A DNA stretch of 49,490 bases from Acidobacteriota bacterium (GCA_025350695.1 JANXXI010000313.1:1-49490), one strand, 5' to 3'. Shown: positions 17,815-26,397, counted from the first letter of the stretch. Numbers and translations are program-made. The notes: a model not told the origin generated them from the sequence alone.

Positions 17815-18177
17815 GGTTTCCTCAAACGGGCAAAGTTATAGAGAGACTGGACTAGTATATCAGTCAAACTGCGCAGATAGCTTCGACGCTTTCGATGCGT
17901 CGTGAAGATTCCTCCATGAGAAAGCCCCGGAATTCGGCCTCAAAGGGGCTCCAAACAGCCCCAAACTAGCCATTCACAGGCCTTTTGAGCGCCTCTCCAC
18001 AAAAAAACCCTAAAAAAACGCCTTTTTTTGCACATTACCCTTTACATCGCCGCTAAACATGCCGTATGATGAGGATGCTTACGGTAGAAAAACATTTTAT
18101 TACAAAAATGTTTCAAGCCTTGCAATTCCCCCCTGCACACTAGCGGCAGGCAAAGTAACGGAAGATAAGGAGTTCAC
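17815..18177. other. Intergenic region between the Oar-like receptor and HU
   Basis: No coding sequence was recognised. The stretch holds a short hairpin (GGGGCT 17945-17950 with AGCCCC 17957-17962) without a T-run, homopolymer-rich DNA around 18000-18030, and a perfect inverted repeat at 18090-18113. It must contain the divergent promoters of both flanking genes. Confidence 0.5.
18090..18113. promoter_or_regulatory. Perfect inverted repeat upstream of the HU gene
   Basis: Arms AAACATTTT (18090-18098) and AAAATGTTT (18105-18113) are perfect 9-base complements around a 6-base A+T-rich loop, 64 bases before the HU start. The position and symmetry suit an operator or an mRNA leader hairpin for an abundant nucleoid protein; the regulator is unknown. 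Confidence 0.45.
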
Positions 18178-18483
18178 ATGGCAGCAGCAGCTCGCATGAC
18201 CCAGACGCAGTTGATTAAGGAAATCGCGGAAGCCTCTGGCGTCGCAAACAAAGTGGCCAAACTCATTCTTGAGACCGTCTCCACCATCGCGGTGCGCGAG
18301 ACCAAGAAGAATGGCGTTTTCGTTGTCCCCGGCATCGGACGTCTCGTCCGGGTTGACCGCAAGGCGCGTGTCGGCCGCAACCCCGCGACCGGCGCATCGA
18401 TCAAGATTCCGGCCAAGAAGGTCGTTAAGTTCCGCATCGCCAAGGCAGTAAAAGATGCGATCGTTCCACCTAAAAAGAAATAG
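18178..18483 (+). CDS. HU/IHF family DNA-binding protein
   Basis: The 101-residue basic protein has the HU fold: TQTQLIKEIAEASGV and helix 2 at the N-terminus, then FVVPGIGRLVRVDRKARVGRNPATG, which includes the DNA-intercalating arm with conserved RNPxTG, and a Lys-rich tail ending PPKKK. It bends and compacts DNA in the nucleoid. A good ribosome-binding site (AAGGAG) precedes the ATG, unlike many neighbours. It is a single-gene unit followed by a strong intrinsic terminator. The core is typical; the N-terminal AAAAR extension is short and the tail is slightly longer than E. coli HU. Confidence 0.93.
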   Translation: MAAAARMTQTQLIKEIAEASGVANKVAKLILETVSTIAVRETKKNGVFVVPGIGRLVRVDRKARVGRNPATGASIKIPAKKVVKFRIAKAVKDAIVPPKKK

Positions 18484-18560
18484 TTTCAAGGGGGGTGCGT
18501 AGTGTGCGCCCCTAAGCAATGTTCCTCCGTTTTATTTCCTTTAGCATGGACGCAAAAGGA

Positions 18561-18598
18561 AACCCCGCCTGGCCTTTATCGGCTGGCGGGGTTTTTTT
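18561..18598 (+). terminator. Intrinsic terminator after HU
   Basis: A GC-rich stem (CCCCGCC at 18563-18569 paired with GGCGGGG at 18585-18591, plus flanking A-T pairs) is followed directly by a run of seven further T residues. It ends the HU transcript and sits between HU and the convergent tatA genes. Confidence 0.88.
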
Positions 18599-18652
18599 GT
18601 TGATAAATTCCGATTTTGAGAACCGCTCAAACTTGCGAGCGGGCCTGGAAGC

Positions 18653-18826
18653 CTACGCCTGCTTCTTTTCTTCGGCGTCCTTCTTGTCGTCTTCTTTCAA
18701 GGCGGTTTTGAAGTTCTTGATGCCTTCGCCTAAGCCTTTGGCCAACTCCGGAATCTTCTTGCCGCCAAACATCAGCACGGCAACGCCCAGAATAATCAAA
18801 AGCTCGGTCATGCCGAGTGAACCCAT
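18653..18826 (-). CDS. tatA: Twin-arginine translocase subunit TatA (copy 1)
   Basis: This 57-residue protein has the TatA plan: a short N-terminal transmembrane helix ([17 protein letters not shown]), the hinge FGGKKIPE, an amphipathic helix ([18 protein letters not shown]) and a highly charged tail. It forms the pore or membrane-weakening component of the Tat exporter for folded proteins. A strong Shine-Dalgarno AGGAGG (18833-18838) lies 6 bases before the ATG and overlaps the 3' end of copy 2, so translation of the pair is coupled. It is the downstream member of a tandem pair and shares nearly the whole N-terminal 50 residues with copy 2. TatB or TatC is not in the window. Confidence 0.9.
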   Translation of the reverse strand: MGSLGMTELLIILGVAVLMFGGKKIPELAKGLGEGIKNFKTALKEDDKKDAEEKKQA

Positions 18827-18839
18827 TTTGCGCCTCCTA

Positions 18840-19007
18840 TTAAGACTGAGAAGAAGTTGGTTTGCCGGAATCTTCCTTCAAAGCAGCTTTGAAGTTTCGA
18901 ATCCCTTCACCCAAGCCTTTCGCCACCTCTGGTATTTTCTTGCCACCAAACATCAGCACGGCAACACCAAAAATGATTAGAAGCTCAGTCATGCCAAGTG
19001 AACCCAT
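18840..19007 (-). CDS. tatA: Twin-arginine translocase subunit TatA (copy 2)
   Basis: The 55-residue protein is a close duplicate of the gene downstream: [20 protein letters not shown] membrane helix and hinge, then an amphipathic helix ([18 protein letters not shown]). The tail differs, being Ser/Thr-rich (SGKPTSSQS) instead of Lys/Glu-rich. It has its own AGGAGG (19015-19020) and a recognisable sigma-70-type promoter at 19034-19063. The stop lies 13 bases before the start of copy 1. Two TatA-like proteins with different tails may divide TatA and TatB/TatE roles; this is inference. Confidence 0.9.
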   Translation of the reverse strand: MGSLGMTELLIIFGVAVLMFGGKKIPEVAKGLGEGIRNFKAALKEDSGKPTSSQS

Positions 19008-19033
19008 ACTTTAGCCTCCTAGTTCCCTCTTTT

Positions 19034-19063
19034 ATTGTAGGAGCCTATTTCCCAGGGAGTCAA
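19034..19063 (-). promoter_or_regulatory. Sigma-70-type promoter for the tatA pair
   Basis: On the minus strand TTGACT (19058-19063) and TACAAT (19034-19039) are separated by 18 bases, close to the vegetative consensus. The predicted start lies a few bases before the AGGAGG of copy 2. It sits in the 71-base gap after the sulfatase gene, so tatA can be transcribed on its own. Confidence 0.65.
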
Positions 19064-19078
19064 CCGGGGAAAAAGACC

Positions 19079-20470
19079 CTACTTGCCGTCTACGTGCATC
19101 TTCGAACCCAGTTCCTTGGCCATTGTCTTCATTTTTGCCAATAAAATCTCGCCTCTTTCCTTGTTGCGGTCCCAAACGTTGTACTGTTCGGCGGGGTCGT
19201 AATCTAAATTAAAAAGTTCGGGAATCGGCGGTCCGGCTGGTTGTGGATCCGCTTCGCCCTGTACCGGATAGGCCATTCGTAACTTCCAGCTTTCTTCCCG
19301 CACTCCTTCGAGAGTGGCTCCGCGAAAATAATAAAAGGTTTTTCGAGCGAAGCCCGAGCCGGATCGCAACCCCGGAAGCAGGTCGCTACCGTCGTACACA
19401 CGATCCGTGGGCAAGGCCGCTCCCGCCGCTTTGACGATGGTGGGCAGCACGTCCAAGGTCGAGGCCATATCGGCGCTTGTTTGGCGTGGCGGAATCACGC
19501 CCGGCCACCGGAAGATGCCAGGGACCCGCTGGCCGCCTTCGTATGTTGTGCCTTTTGCGCCGCGGAGCAAACCCTTCGTTCCAGTGTGCCAGGGCTCATT
19601 TCCTTTCTGAAGCATGCGAGCCGGAAGATTATGCCATGGGCCATTATCGCTGGCGAACAACACCATCGTGTCGTTGTCAATGCCCTGCTCCTTCAAGGTC
19701 CGCAGAATCTCACCCGCCGACCAGTCGATAGTTTCGATCACGTCGCCATAGTGGCCGGCCCTTGAACGATTGCGAAAACGGACGGAGGTGCTGACGGGCA
19801 AATGGGGCATGGCATAGGGCAGATACAGGAAGAACGGATTCTTGCCTGCCGACTTGATGAATTTGATGGCCTCATCGGTGTAGCGCTCGGTAAGCATGGA
19901 TTGATCGTCCATCAATTCGATTGGCTCTTCGTTGCGCATCAGATGCAACGGATGTTTGGTCTTTACGAACGGCTCAATCATGTCGTTGCTGTAAAGCAGA
20001 CCAAAGTAGGAATCAAAGCCACGCTTGGTTGGCAGATACTCACTGGGATTGTGTCCCAAGTGCCACTTGCCGATGGCCATGGTTTTGTAGCCACGTTGTT
20101 TGAGTAACTGCGGCAAAAGAATTTCATTTAGCCGTAAGCCGTCTGTTGAATCGGGCCCGAGGTTGTTGGGCTGCCCGGCGCGCAACGGATAGCGGCCGGT
20201 CAACAACCCAACGCGGGACGGCGTGCACACCGGAGCGGCGGCATAAAAAGAAGTGAACCGCATTCCTTCCTCTGCCATGCGGTCGAGGTTCGGCGTTTTG
20301 ATGGTTGGATGGCCGTAGCAGGCCAGGTCGCTGTAACCCATGTCGTCGGCGAACAAGATGACAAAATTCGGCAAGCGGCGCGGCGGCTGTGCGAATGCGG
20401 CTGACGTGGCGGAACCACAGACCGCCTTCAGGAAATTACGACGATGCGAAATCGGTTGGCTTCCTTTCAT
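19079..20470 (-). CDS. Tat-exported arylsulfatase-type sulfatase
   Basis: The 463-residue protein starts with a Tat signal (HRRNFLKAVCGS and a hydrophobic stretch). It shows the type I sulfatase sequence: NFVILFADDMGYSDL with the metal-binding Asp pair (42-43), CTPSRVGLLTGRYPLR with the Cys82-x-Pro-Ser-Arg formylglycine motif, GKWHLGH, and ASDNGPW. It hydrolyses sulfate esters, most likely on sulfated sugars in the periplasm, after formylglycine maturation by an FGE not seen here. The start lies 9 bases from a TATAGT box shared with the divergent methyltransferase gene. The tatA pair follows on the same strand, a sensible neighbour for a Tat substrate. Confidence 0.93.
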   Translation of the reverse strand: MKGSQPISHRRNFLKAVCGSATSAAFAQPPRRLPNFVILFADDMGYSDLACYGHPTIKTPNLDRMAEEGMRFTSFYAAAPVCTPSRVGLLTGRYPLRAGQPNNLGPDSTDGLRLNEILLPQLLKQRGYKTMAIGKWHLGHNPSEYLPTKRGFDSYFGLLYSNDMIEPFVKTKHPLHLMRNEEPIELMDDQSMLTERYTDEAIKFIKSAGKNPFFLYLPYAMPHLPVSTSVRFRNRSRAGHYGDVIETIDWSAGEILRTLKEQGIDNDTMVLFASDNGPWHNLPARMLQKGNEPWHTGTKGLLRGAKGTTYEGGQRVPGIFRWPGVIPPRQTSADMASTLDVLPTIVKAAGAALPTDRVYDGSDLLPGLRSGSGFARKTFYYFRGATLEGVREESWKLRMAYPVQGEADPQPAGPPIPELFNLDYDPAEQYNVWDRNKERGEILLAKMKTMAKELGSKMHVDGK

Positions 20471-20479
20471 AACTGATCC

Positions 20480-20487
20480 ACTATACT
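20480..20487. promoter_or_regulatory. Shared divergent -10 element (sulfatase / RlmA-like gene)
   Basis: Eight bases serve both strands: TATACT (20482-20487) on plus and TATAGT (20480-20485) on minus. Each ends exactly 9 bases before its ATG (20497 plus, 20470 minus). With normal promoter geometry both transcripts would start at or next to the start codon. Because polymerase can occupy only one orientation, the genes may compete. Confidence 0.6.
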
Positions 20488-20496
20488 ACTCCTCAT

Positions 20497-21267
20497 ATGC
20501 TTCTTTGCCCGGTCCGCGACTGCCGCGAGCCTCTTCTTCGCGACAACCACCGGATTTGTTGCGGGCGTGGTCATTCGTTCGACGTTGCCCGTAGCGGATA
20601 CATCAACTTGTTGCAGCCGCAGGACAGGCGGTCGAAGGAACCGGGTGACACGGCGGCGGCAGTGGCGGCGCGGCGGCGATTGCATGATCGCGGCATTACG
20701 GCTCCGCTGCTGGCGGGCATTTCGCAATTCGTCGCGCCATCGGCCAACGATATTGTGTTGGATGCCGGTTGTGGCGACGGTTATTACCTCGGTTCGCTGG
20801 CTGGGCAAATTGGGTTCGACGGGCATGGGGTGGATATTTCGGTTCCAGCGGTTGAGGCTGCGGCGCGGCGCTACAAGAACTGCCAATGGGTGGTGGCCAA
20901 TGCCGATCGCATCATTCCTTATGTAGACCAATCGTTCACGCTGGTGATGTCAATCACGGCGCGGATGAATGCCCCCGAATTCCGGCGCGTTCTTCGCAAC
21001 GTTGGCCGGTTGCTGGTGGCGATTCCGGCGCCGGACGATTTTATCGAGCTGCGCGGCGATGGGCGGGACAGGACGGATCGCACCATTGAAACCTTCGTGC
21101 AGGAGTTTACGCTGGTGGACCGCAGGCGCGTTACCACCAGCGCGGATTTGGACGCAGGGGCGGTGGACGATGTGCTGCATTCCATTTACAGGCCAATGCA
21201 GGCGACGCCGATGCAAGCGATGCGGCTGACGTTTAGCTTGGACTTGCTGCTGTTCCGCGTGAAGTGA
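20497..21267 (+). CDS. RlmA-like 23S rRNA guanine methyltransferase family protein
   Basis: The 256-residue protein begins with the RlmA zinc-finger pattern: CPVRDC, then ICCGRGHSFDVARSGYINLL, where family members have CxxC... CxxxHxFDxAxxGYxNLL. A class I SAM site follows (VLDAGCGDGYYLGSL and HGVDISVPAVEAAARR). RlmA enzymes methylate N1 of G745 or G748 in 23S rRNA helix 35 and can influence macrolide binding. The first Cys pair is spaced differently from E. coli (CPVRDC), so zinc binding should be treated as probable. It is transcribed divergently from the sulfatase and stands alone. Confidence 0.82.
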   Translation: MLLCPVRDCREPLLRDNHRICCGRGHSFDVARSGYINLLQPQDRRSKEPGDTAAAVAARRRLHDRGITAPLLAGISQFVAPSANDIVLDAGCGDGYYLGSLAGQIGFDGHGVDISVPAVEAAARRYKNCQWVVANADRIIPYVDQSFTLVMSITARMNAPEFRRVLRNVGRLLVAIPAPDDFIELRGDGRDRTDRTIETFVQEFTLVDRRRVTTSADLDAGAVDDVLHSIYRPMQATPMQAMRLTFSLDLLLFRVK

Positions 21268-21673
21268 CACCTCTCCCTGGGGTCGCGATTTGCGAGCATT
21301 GCAAGGTCGCGTCAAGCTAGGCTGTTTTCCGTTTCAACCGGAGGATTGCCCCACAAAAGCAATCTACCTGGTTCGCCAGGCTTAGCGCCTCAGGTTCCCC
21401 AACCCAAAGCGCTGTTCCGATGAGTCTACTTCAAACAGCCTTCGCTTGAACACTATGAATAAGAACAACTCGAACCAGTTCGAGACCACCCACCTTGCGG
21501 CGGATGGTTTTGCATCGAGAGTATTCCGGGCCCGGATTTTCTCTCTGGGTATAAGTTACTACGGCGGAGCAAGCTTGTGAGTGATGGGTAAGCTGTAAGT
21601 TTTTGAAAAGTGGCGAGATTGAGGTTTGGAAACCCTCGTGATCCCGATGGTTTGGGTTCGTTTCGCGGAAGAC
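21268..21673. other. Non-coding stretch between convergent genes
   Basis: I recognise no gene, RNA or terminator here. One perfect palindrome (CTCGAAC 21469-21475, GTTCGAG 21478-21484) stands out. A GGTTCCCCAACCCAAAGC stretch near 21393 has a partly similar counterpart near 44224 in a different arrangement. Confidence 0.4.
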
Positions 21674-23227
21674 CTAGGGCTGGTTGAACGATTCTGGAGT
21701 AATGATCTTGGTGAGGGCGATGGTTTGATCTCCGCCTGGAAGAATTGTGACAACCGTGGCGAGGTTACGGTATTTCTCTACAAACTGGGGATCCCACAAA
21801 GGGAAGGGCCAAGTGAGGGAACTCACTTTCGCGAAGATGTAATATTGGCCGGGCGTCATCGGCATCGGAGTGGGATATGCGGGCTTCCCACCCAGTTGAT
21901 AGTTTGGCGGAAATGCCATATAGGAGGCTGGCTCTAAAATTTCAAATCCTTGGGATGTAACTCGGAGAAGGTCAAGGTAAACCGGATAGCTGTTGGTAAT
22001 CCGCATTGTAACCAACGGTTTCTTTGGCCCCAAAACAATTTCGAGCTGGGGAACAGTCCCGGTTTTAGGAACAATTATCTCATTCTTGAGGGCGTTAATT
22101 TTGCCCTGCCGGATGGAGAGAACCGGATAGTTCTGCGAGTTTATTTCGATGCGATAGGAACCAGCATTTAGATTCTTCAGCCGCATGGAAAGGCCTTCGT
22201 ATTCCCACTGCATGTTCCACGACGGACCCGTCAACATAATGCCGCAACACCGCGCCGGAGCAGGCTCGCCAGACTCCATAATGAAGCGGGCAGTGAGTTC
22301 CCGAACCGGCGGGCTTTGAAGGATTAGGTTCACAATCGGGTGCTTTGGACCGACGGTGACCTTTTTCCGGGATATGTAACCCTCATTGGTTCCACTCCAT
22401 GCTGCTTCCACTATGTACACGCCGGCGGGGATATTGTGATTTGCAAAGGCGCCCGTGTTGTCACACTTCCCCAGCATCCCTAATTGTCCGAGATCGCCAG
22501 CACCCACTCGCCGCAGACGGACTTCCAATGGAGAGACCTTCGCCAGCACCTTCCCTGTGATGGTGTAACCCTTCTCGGTACGAATCCGCAATTCGATGGT
22601 TTCGGTTTGACCTGGAGCTAGATGAATTGTACGAACACCTGATGGGTCGGGGTAAACAGTGGACATGTATAGGGTGCCGGTGCTTGTTTTCGCGTTTTCG
22701 GGAGTAAAGTAAACCCAATAATCGTCAGGCTCAATTTTAGGAACACGAAAACGTCCGGAGGCAGTAACCATGGTGCTCCCAAGAGTATTCAATCGCATAA
22801 ATCTGCCGTGATTATAAGTGTTACGGTAAAGCGCAATGTATCCGGGAATTGGTTTGCCGCCTTCGTCCAACACCTGGCCCTCGATCACAGCCGCGCGGCG
22901 CAGGTAAAGCGTAATGCTAATTGGCCCGGATTTATCGGGCAGCGGTCCATTGTAGACATTTGGCTTCAACCGGTGAGGGACAAAGCCAGACGCGTCGGCA
23001 GCGAATTGATAGGCCGTTGGTCTCACATTGACGATCTGAAATGCGCCGGACTCATCAGTTTGAACAAAAGCGGGCCGCGCGTTGATAGTTCGTACGGTAA
23101 TCACGGCTCCACGAATCGGGTCGTTGGTATCGGCGTCGAGAACGCGACCGGACACAGTGATAAGGGTATCGGGCGGAGTCTGCGCTGAGAGAAATGCTAC
23201 GAACAACAGTGGAATGGCATGTTTCAT
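21674..23227 (-). CDS. Secreted carboxypeptidase-regulatory-like domain protein (downstream member of pair)
   Basis: The 517-residue protein has a short signal peptide (HAIPLLFVAFLSAQ) and begins with a carboxypeptidase-regulatory beta-sandwich: ITVSGRVLDADTNDPIRGAVI, then ESGAFQIVNV. Several further Ig-like or SpaA-like segments follow (EGQVLDEGGKPIPGYI; YTITGKVLAKVSPLEVRLRR). No catalytic motif is evident. Proteins of this kind are abundant in Acidobacteria and are thought to be adhesive or sugar-binding cell-surface proteins. Its ATG overlaps the stop of the upstream paralogue by 4 bases, so both are made from one mRNA. Precise role unknown. Confidence 0.78.
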   Translation of the reverse strand: MKHAIPLLFVAFLSAQTPPDTLITVSGRVLDADTNDPIRGAVITVRTINARPAFVQTDESGAFQIVNVRPTAYQFAADASGFVPHRLKPNVYNGPLPDKSGPISITLYLRRAAVIEGQVLDEGGKPIPGYIALYRNTYNHGRFMRLNTLGSTMVTASGRFRVPKIEPDDYWVYFTPENAKTSTGTLYMSTVYPDPSGVRTIHLAPGQTETIELRIRTEKGYTITGKVLAKVSPLEVRLRRVGAGDLGQLGMLGKCDNTGAFANHNIPAGVYIVEAAWSGTNEGYISRKKVTVGPKHPIVNLILQSPPVRELTARFIMESGEPAPARCCGIMLTGPSWNMQWEYEGLSMRLKNLNAGSYRIEINSQNYPVLSIRQGKINALKNEIIVPKTGTVPQLEIVLGPKKPLVTMRITNSYPVYLDLLRVTSQGFEILEPASYMAFPPNYQLGGKPAYPTPMPMTPGQYYIFAKVSSLTWPFPLWDPQFVEKYRNLATVVTILPGGDQTIALTKIITPESFNQP

Positions 23228-24786
23228 AGCTTTCCTTTGGAAAGGGGGATTTCAATAGTTCGGCTCTCTGAAGGGGCCACGGTTGCCGCAATGAAATCCG
23301 CATCAGCAAGGCTAAAAGGAATGTGAGCTTCAGCCCCATCCTCCTGCCATGCGGCAAATTGGTAGATTCCTGGAGTCAAGCCTGAGACGTTAAAATCTCC
23401 GTCAGAGTCCACGAGTAAGGAGAGCAAGTCGTTAGGTTCTTGTGGAGTTCCGCTCAAAAGCGCCACGACGCGCGCCCTGGGCACAGGCCTGCCATCCCGC
23501 ACGACACGGCCAGTGAAGCTGCCACACTTCTTCGTAAGGCTGATAGTTATAATTTGTTCTTTGCCCCCTTCAATGTGGAAACGTTTCCTTAGAACAGATT
23601 CCCCATTCATCGTCGCAGCGGCGATGCAAGCACCTTCCTTCATCTCAGCGCGAAGCCGGTAATCGCCCTCAATGATTCCGGGGTCAAATAGGTTCTTGAC
23701 CGGCCGGGTGAAATAGCCTGCAGCGGAGACTAGCTGCAGCGATTCCAGATTCGGAGTAAGATCGGCATCTCCATCCGATGTTAAGGTGAAGCGAAGGGGA
23801 GACGGTGGCTTGAGGTCCAACACCAGCCCAGCAATGCTTGCTTTGAGGTTGAGCATCTCAACGCGTACAACTCCGCGGTTGTTGCTAATATTTGTGATCC
23901 TCAGTGAGTAACTGCCTGGCTCAAGACCTTCATACAAGAACTCCATTGTCTTAGTGTTGAGTCCACCTTGAAACGGGCTCCTGCCGGATGACTCAAATGA
24001 TAGCGATTTGAGTTCGACTTCATTCTGCGGTCCGTTAGGAGACTTAGGATCAAATGGCGGAAAGCCTGTTACTCGTCCTGAGAGCGTGAGGCTTGACGAG
24101 GGACTCAGCTTGAAGTTGATGCTGCGCGACGAGTTGGAGGTGATACGCTGCGGCGGAAGGCAGCTTTCGGTATAGATGCGGTAGCTTGCGGGAACTGCCA
24201 GATCAAGAAAGCCAACCGGCGGGACAATGCGGTCAAGAACATTGGGAACGGCACACAAAACATATTCGCTGGGTGGGAGTGCGCCGAAGTAAAATTCGCC
24301 GAAGATATTCGTCCGGGCGACTCTTGCTACGTGAAGAACGATGCGATCATCCTTGAAGGAGGGGCGGCGGAATTCGACGGCTACATGTTCGAGTGGAGTT
24401 CCGCCGGAGGTCTCCACCTTTCCGCGAAGCGAGCCGCGAGGGGTGATCGGGAATTCGAGGAAAGTCTCTTTATTCGGAGGATACACGACGAAGGCGTTTC
24501 CATTGCCCGGTGCGTCGGCGCCATAAACGACGTTCCCGATTTCTGGGTTTTCGGCGGAAAGCATCCAAGTTTCCCGTTTGACGGGTGGGAAGGCGAAGAG
24601 TCCTGCGGCGTTAGTTCGCACGGGGAAGGTGACGGCATGCCAGTTGTCGTCCTCAAGCTTCATCTCGACGCCGGGGCGAGGTTGGCCGGTAACGGGATTG
24701 GTGACGCGGCCACGGATAGTGACTAAGTCGGGTGGCGGTTGGGCGACGGCAGTGAGGATGAAAAGGTAGGGTAGAAGCTGGGGCAT
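23224..24786 (-). CDS. Secreted carboxypeptidase-regulatory-like domain protein (upstream member of pair)
   Basis: The 520-residue protein has a signal peptide (LLPYLFILTAVAQ) and an N-terminal regulatory-like domain: VTIRGRVTNPVTGQPRPGV, AGLFAFPPV. A second segment around FTGRVVRDGRPVPRARVVAL recurs near the C-terminus. Length and domain plan match the downstream gene, and the two overlap by 4 bases (ATGA), pointing to an ancient tandem duplication now kept as a co-translated pair. No enzyme motif was seen. A location in the periplasm or on the surface is inferred from the signal peptide. Confidence 0.78.
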   Translation of the reverse strand: MPQLLPYLFILTAVAQPPPDLVTIRGRVTNPVTGQPRPGVEMKLEDDNWHAVTFPVRTNAAGLFAFPPVKRETWMLSAENPEIGNVVYGADAPGNGNAFVVYPPNKETFLEFPITPRGSLRGKVETSGGTPLEHVAVEFRRPSFKDDRIVLHVARVARTNIFGEFYFGALPPSEYVLCAVPNVLDRIVPPVGFLDLAVPASYRIYTESCLPPQRITSNSSRSINFKLSPSSSLTLSGRVTGFPPFDPKSPNGPQNEVELKSLSFESSGRSPFQGGLNTKTMEFLYEGLEPGSYSLRITNISNNRGVVRVEMLNLKASIAGLVLDLKPPSPLRFTLTSDGDADLTPNLESLQLVSAAGYFTRPVKNLFDPGIIEGDYRLRAEMKEGACIAAATMNGESVLRKRFHIEGGKEQIITISLTKKCGSFTGRVVRDGRPVPRARVVALLSGTPQEPNDLLSLLVDSDGDFNVSGLTPGIYQFAAWQEDGAEAHIPFSLADADFIAATVAPSESRTIEIPLSKGKL

Positions 24787-24985
24787 TTGGCTTGCCTCTT
24801 TTCTTGAGGTTCTTCATTCAGGTTACAGGATTGCGGCCTGAGTAATCCCCACCCCTAGATAATCAGACGAGATGCCGAACGCCGCTCCAGTTCGCGGGCT
24901 CACCACCGCTTCTTGAACTCGATCCGAATACGGTTTCGGTGTCCAACAAGCTCTACGCTCGGCTGAATTTCGAGTGACTACTGCC

Positions 24986-26173
24986 TTAATACGCAGTCAA
25001 CTCCTCAACTTGTTTCTCCCCGGGGCCCCCAGGTGGAACACACTCAAAGTAAGCATGGAAGCGGAAGCTGGAACCCTTGCCCACTTTACTGGACAGCGAG
25101 ATCTCGCCGCTCATCAACTCGACTAATTGTTTGCAAATAGCCAAACCCAATCCCGAGCCACCCTGCTGGCGGGACATTGTAGGATCGGCCTGCACGAATG
25201 GCTGAAAGATCAGGCCCTGATGCTCCGGTGAAATTCCGATGCCTGTATCGGACACTTCAAAAGCGGCCTTCATGCGAGGTCCAAATTGGCCAAGGATCTT
25301 CGCCGTGATTGTGATTGAACCCCGCTCAGTATATTTAATCGCGTTACCGACGAGGTTATAGAGCACCTGGCGCAGGCGGATCGGGTCGCCGTACAAGACA
25401 TCGCGCAAGGAATCATCAAACTTACAGGACAGGGTGAGCCCCTTTTTCCGCGCCCGCTCGGACATCAACTTATTGACCTCGCGCAGCACATCGGCCGGCG
25501 TGAATTTGACGTTGGCCAAGGTCATTTTCCCCGCTTCGATCCGGGACAGATCGAGCACCTCATCCATCATCTGCAGCAGAGAGTTGGTGGAATCGATGAC
25601 GGTTTGAGCGTAGTCCCGCTGTTCTTCGTTGAGAGGGGTATCGAGCAGCAAGGACGTCATACCCAGAATGCCATTCATGGGCGTCCGAATTGTGTGGCTG
25701 ATGTTGGCCAGAAATGCACCCTTGGCTTGACTTGCTTGCTGGGCTCCCTGCAGTTGCTTGCGAGTTAGTCCTAAACTTTTCGCGCTTTCGATTGCATAGC
25801 GAATCGATCTTTCCACATTCCATTGATCCAGCTGACTTTTCACCAAATAGGCGGCCGCGCCAGCCTCGGTTGCCGCCATATCGGTTTCACGATCGTTGCG
25901 GTCTGTGAGCAGAATCACTGGAACGGCGTTTCCGTTTTGGTTCAGCTCAACGAGAAGGGCAAGCCCGCTTTCCTGACCCAGTTGTTGACCAAACAGGTAG
26001 ACCTGGTAGGCTTGCTTCTTCATTGCATCGCGCGCGGCGGCGCAGTTAGGAGCCCAATCAAGCTCGTAGCGGCCGGCGGCGGAGGCAGCCAGCAGGGACT
26101 GAACGAAGATGCTGTCATCCTCATCAGTGTCAACCATCAGAATACGGATCGGGCTAGGTTGGCTTGGGTTCAC
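24986..26173 (-). CDS. Hybrid receiver-histidine kinase with degenerate receiver
   Basis: The 395-residue cytoplasmic protein has a receiver-like domain (about 8-125), HisKA (about 150-215) and HATPase_c (about 260-380). The kinase has the N box ([13 protein letters not shown]), DTGIGIS and [15 protein letters not shown]. The receiver keeps the acidic pocket (VDTDEDD), Thr90 and Lys112, but the expected phospho-acceptor Asp is Gly62 (YLFGQQLG). The phosphorylatable His160 is followed by Thr161 instead of the usual Glu ([10 protein letters not shown]). It may therefore be a pseudo-receiver that responds to something other than phosphorylation, with altered kinase activity. The GTG start overlaps the stop of an upstream kinase remnant (GTGA). 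Confidence 0.88.
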   Translation of the reverse strand: MNPSQPSPIRILMVDTDEDDSIFVQSLLAASAAGRYELDWAPNCAAARDAMKKQAYQVYLFGQQLGQESGLALLVELNQNGNAVPVILLTDRNDRETDMAATEAGAAAYLVKSQLDQWNVERSIRYAIESAKSLGLTRKQLQGAQQASQAKGAFLANISHTIRTPMNGILGMTSLLLDTPLNEEQRDYAQTVIDSTNSLLQMMDEVLDLSRIEAGKMTLANVKFTPADVLREVNKLMSERARKKGLTLSCKFDDSLRDVLYGDPIRLRQVLYNLVGNAIKYTERGSITITAKILGQFGPRMKAAFEVSDTGIGISPEHQGLIFQPFVQADPTMSRQQGGSGLGLAICKQLVELMSGEISLSSKVGKGSSFRFHAYFECVPPGGPGEKQVEELTAY

Positions 26174-26314
26174 GCCGGGTTCTCCTCTAACGGCTCCGAG
26201 GGGAGCCTCACTATAAAATTCACGCCTTGCCCAGACGCATTCTTGGCGGCGAAAGCTTCAACAAGACGCGTGTGGGCACGTTCCACCGTAGATGGCGCCG
26301 AAGCGCCAAGGAAT
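26170..26314 (-). pseudogene. 3' remnant of a histidine kinase upstream of the hybrid kinase
   Basis: In the frame ending at the TGA 26170-26172 about 45 residues are readable, including [15 protein letters not shown] and [14 protein letters not shown]. The latter fits the extreme C-terminus of HATPase domains (G-x-G-x-x-F-x-V-x-LP). The frame closes at a TAA just upstream and no more kinase sequence is recognisable, so the gene has lost its 5' part. The GTGA overlap with the next gene shows they were once a translationally coupled operon. Based on a short stretch, so moderate confidence. Confidence 0.5.
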
Positions 26315-26397
26315 TACTGAAGGGGCACAGACTGTCAATCGTCGCGCGGGCCAAGAAGCTGTAGAGGGTTCAGAAGAAATATAAGAAAGAAGGCAGG

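Noticed and set aside
18519-18980. Plus-strand frame of 153 codons over the tatA pair
   Set aside because: The repeated Phe/Ser-rich content is the reverse of two true tatA genes, which have ribosome-binding sites and canonical motifs.
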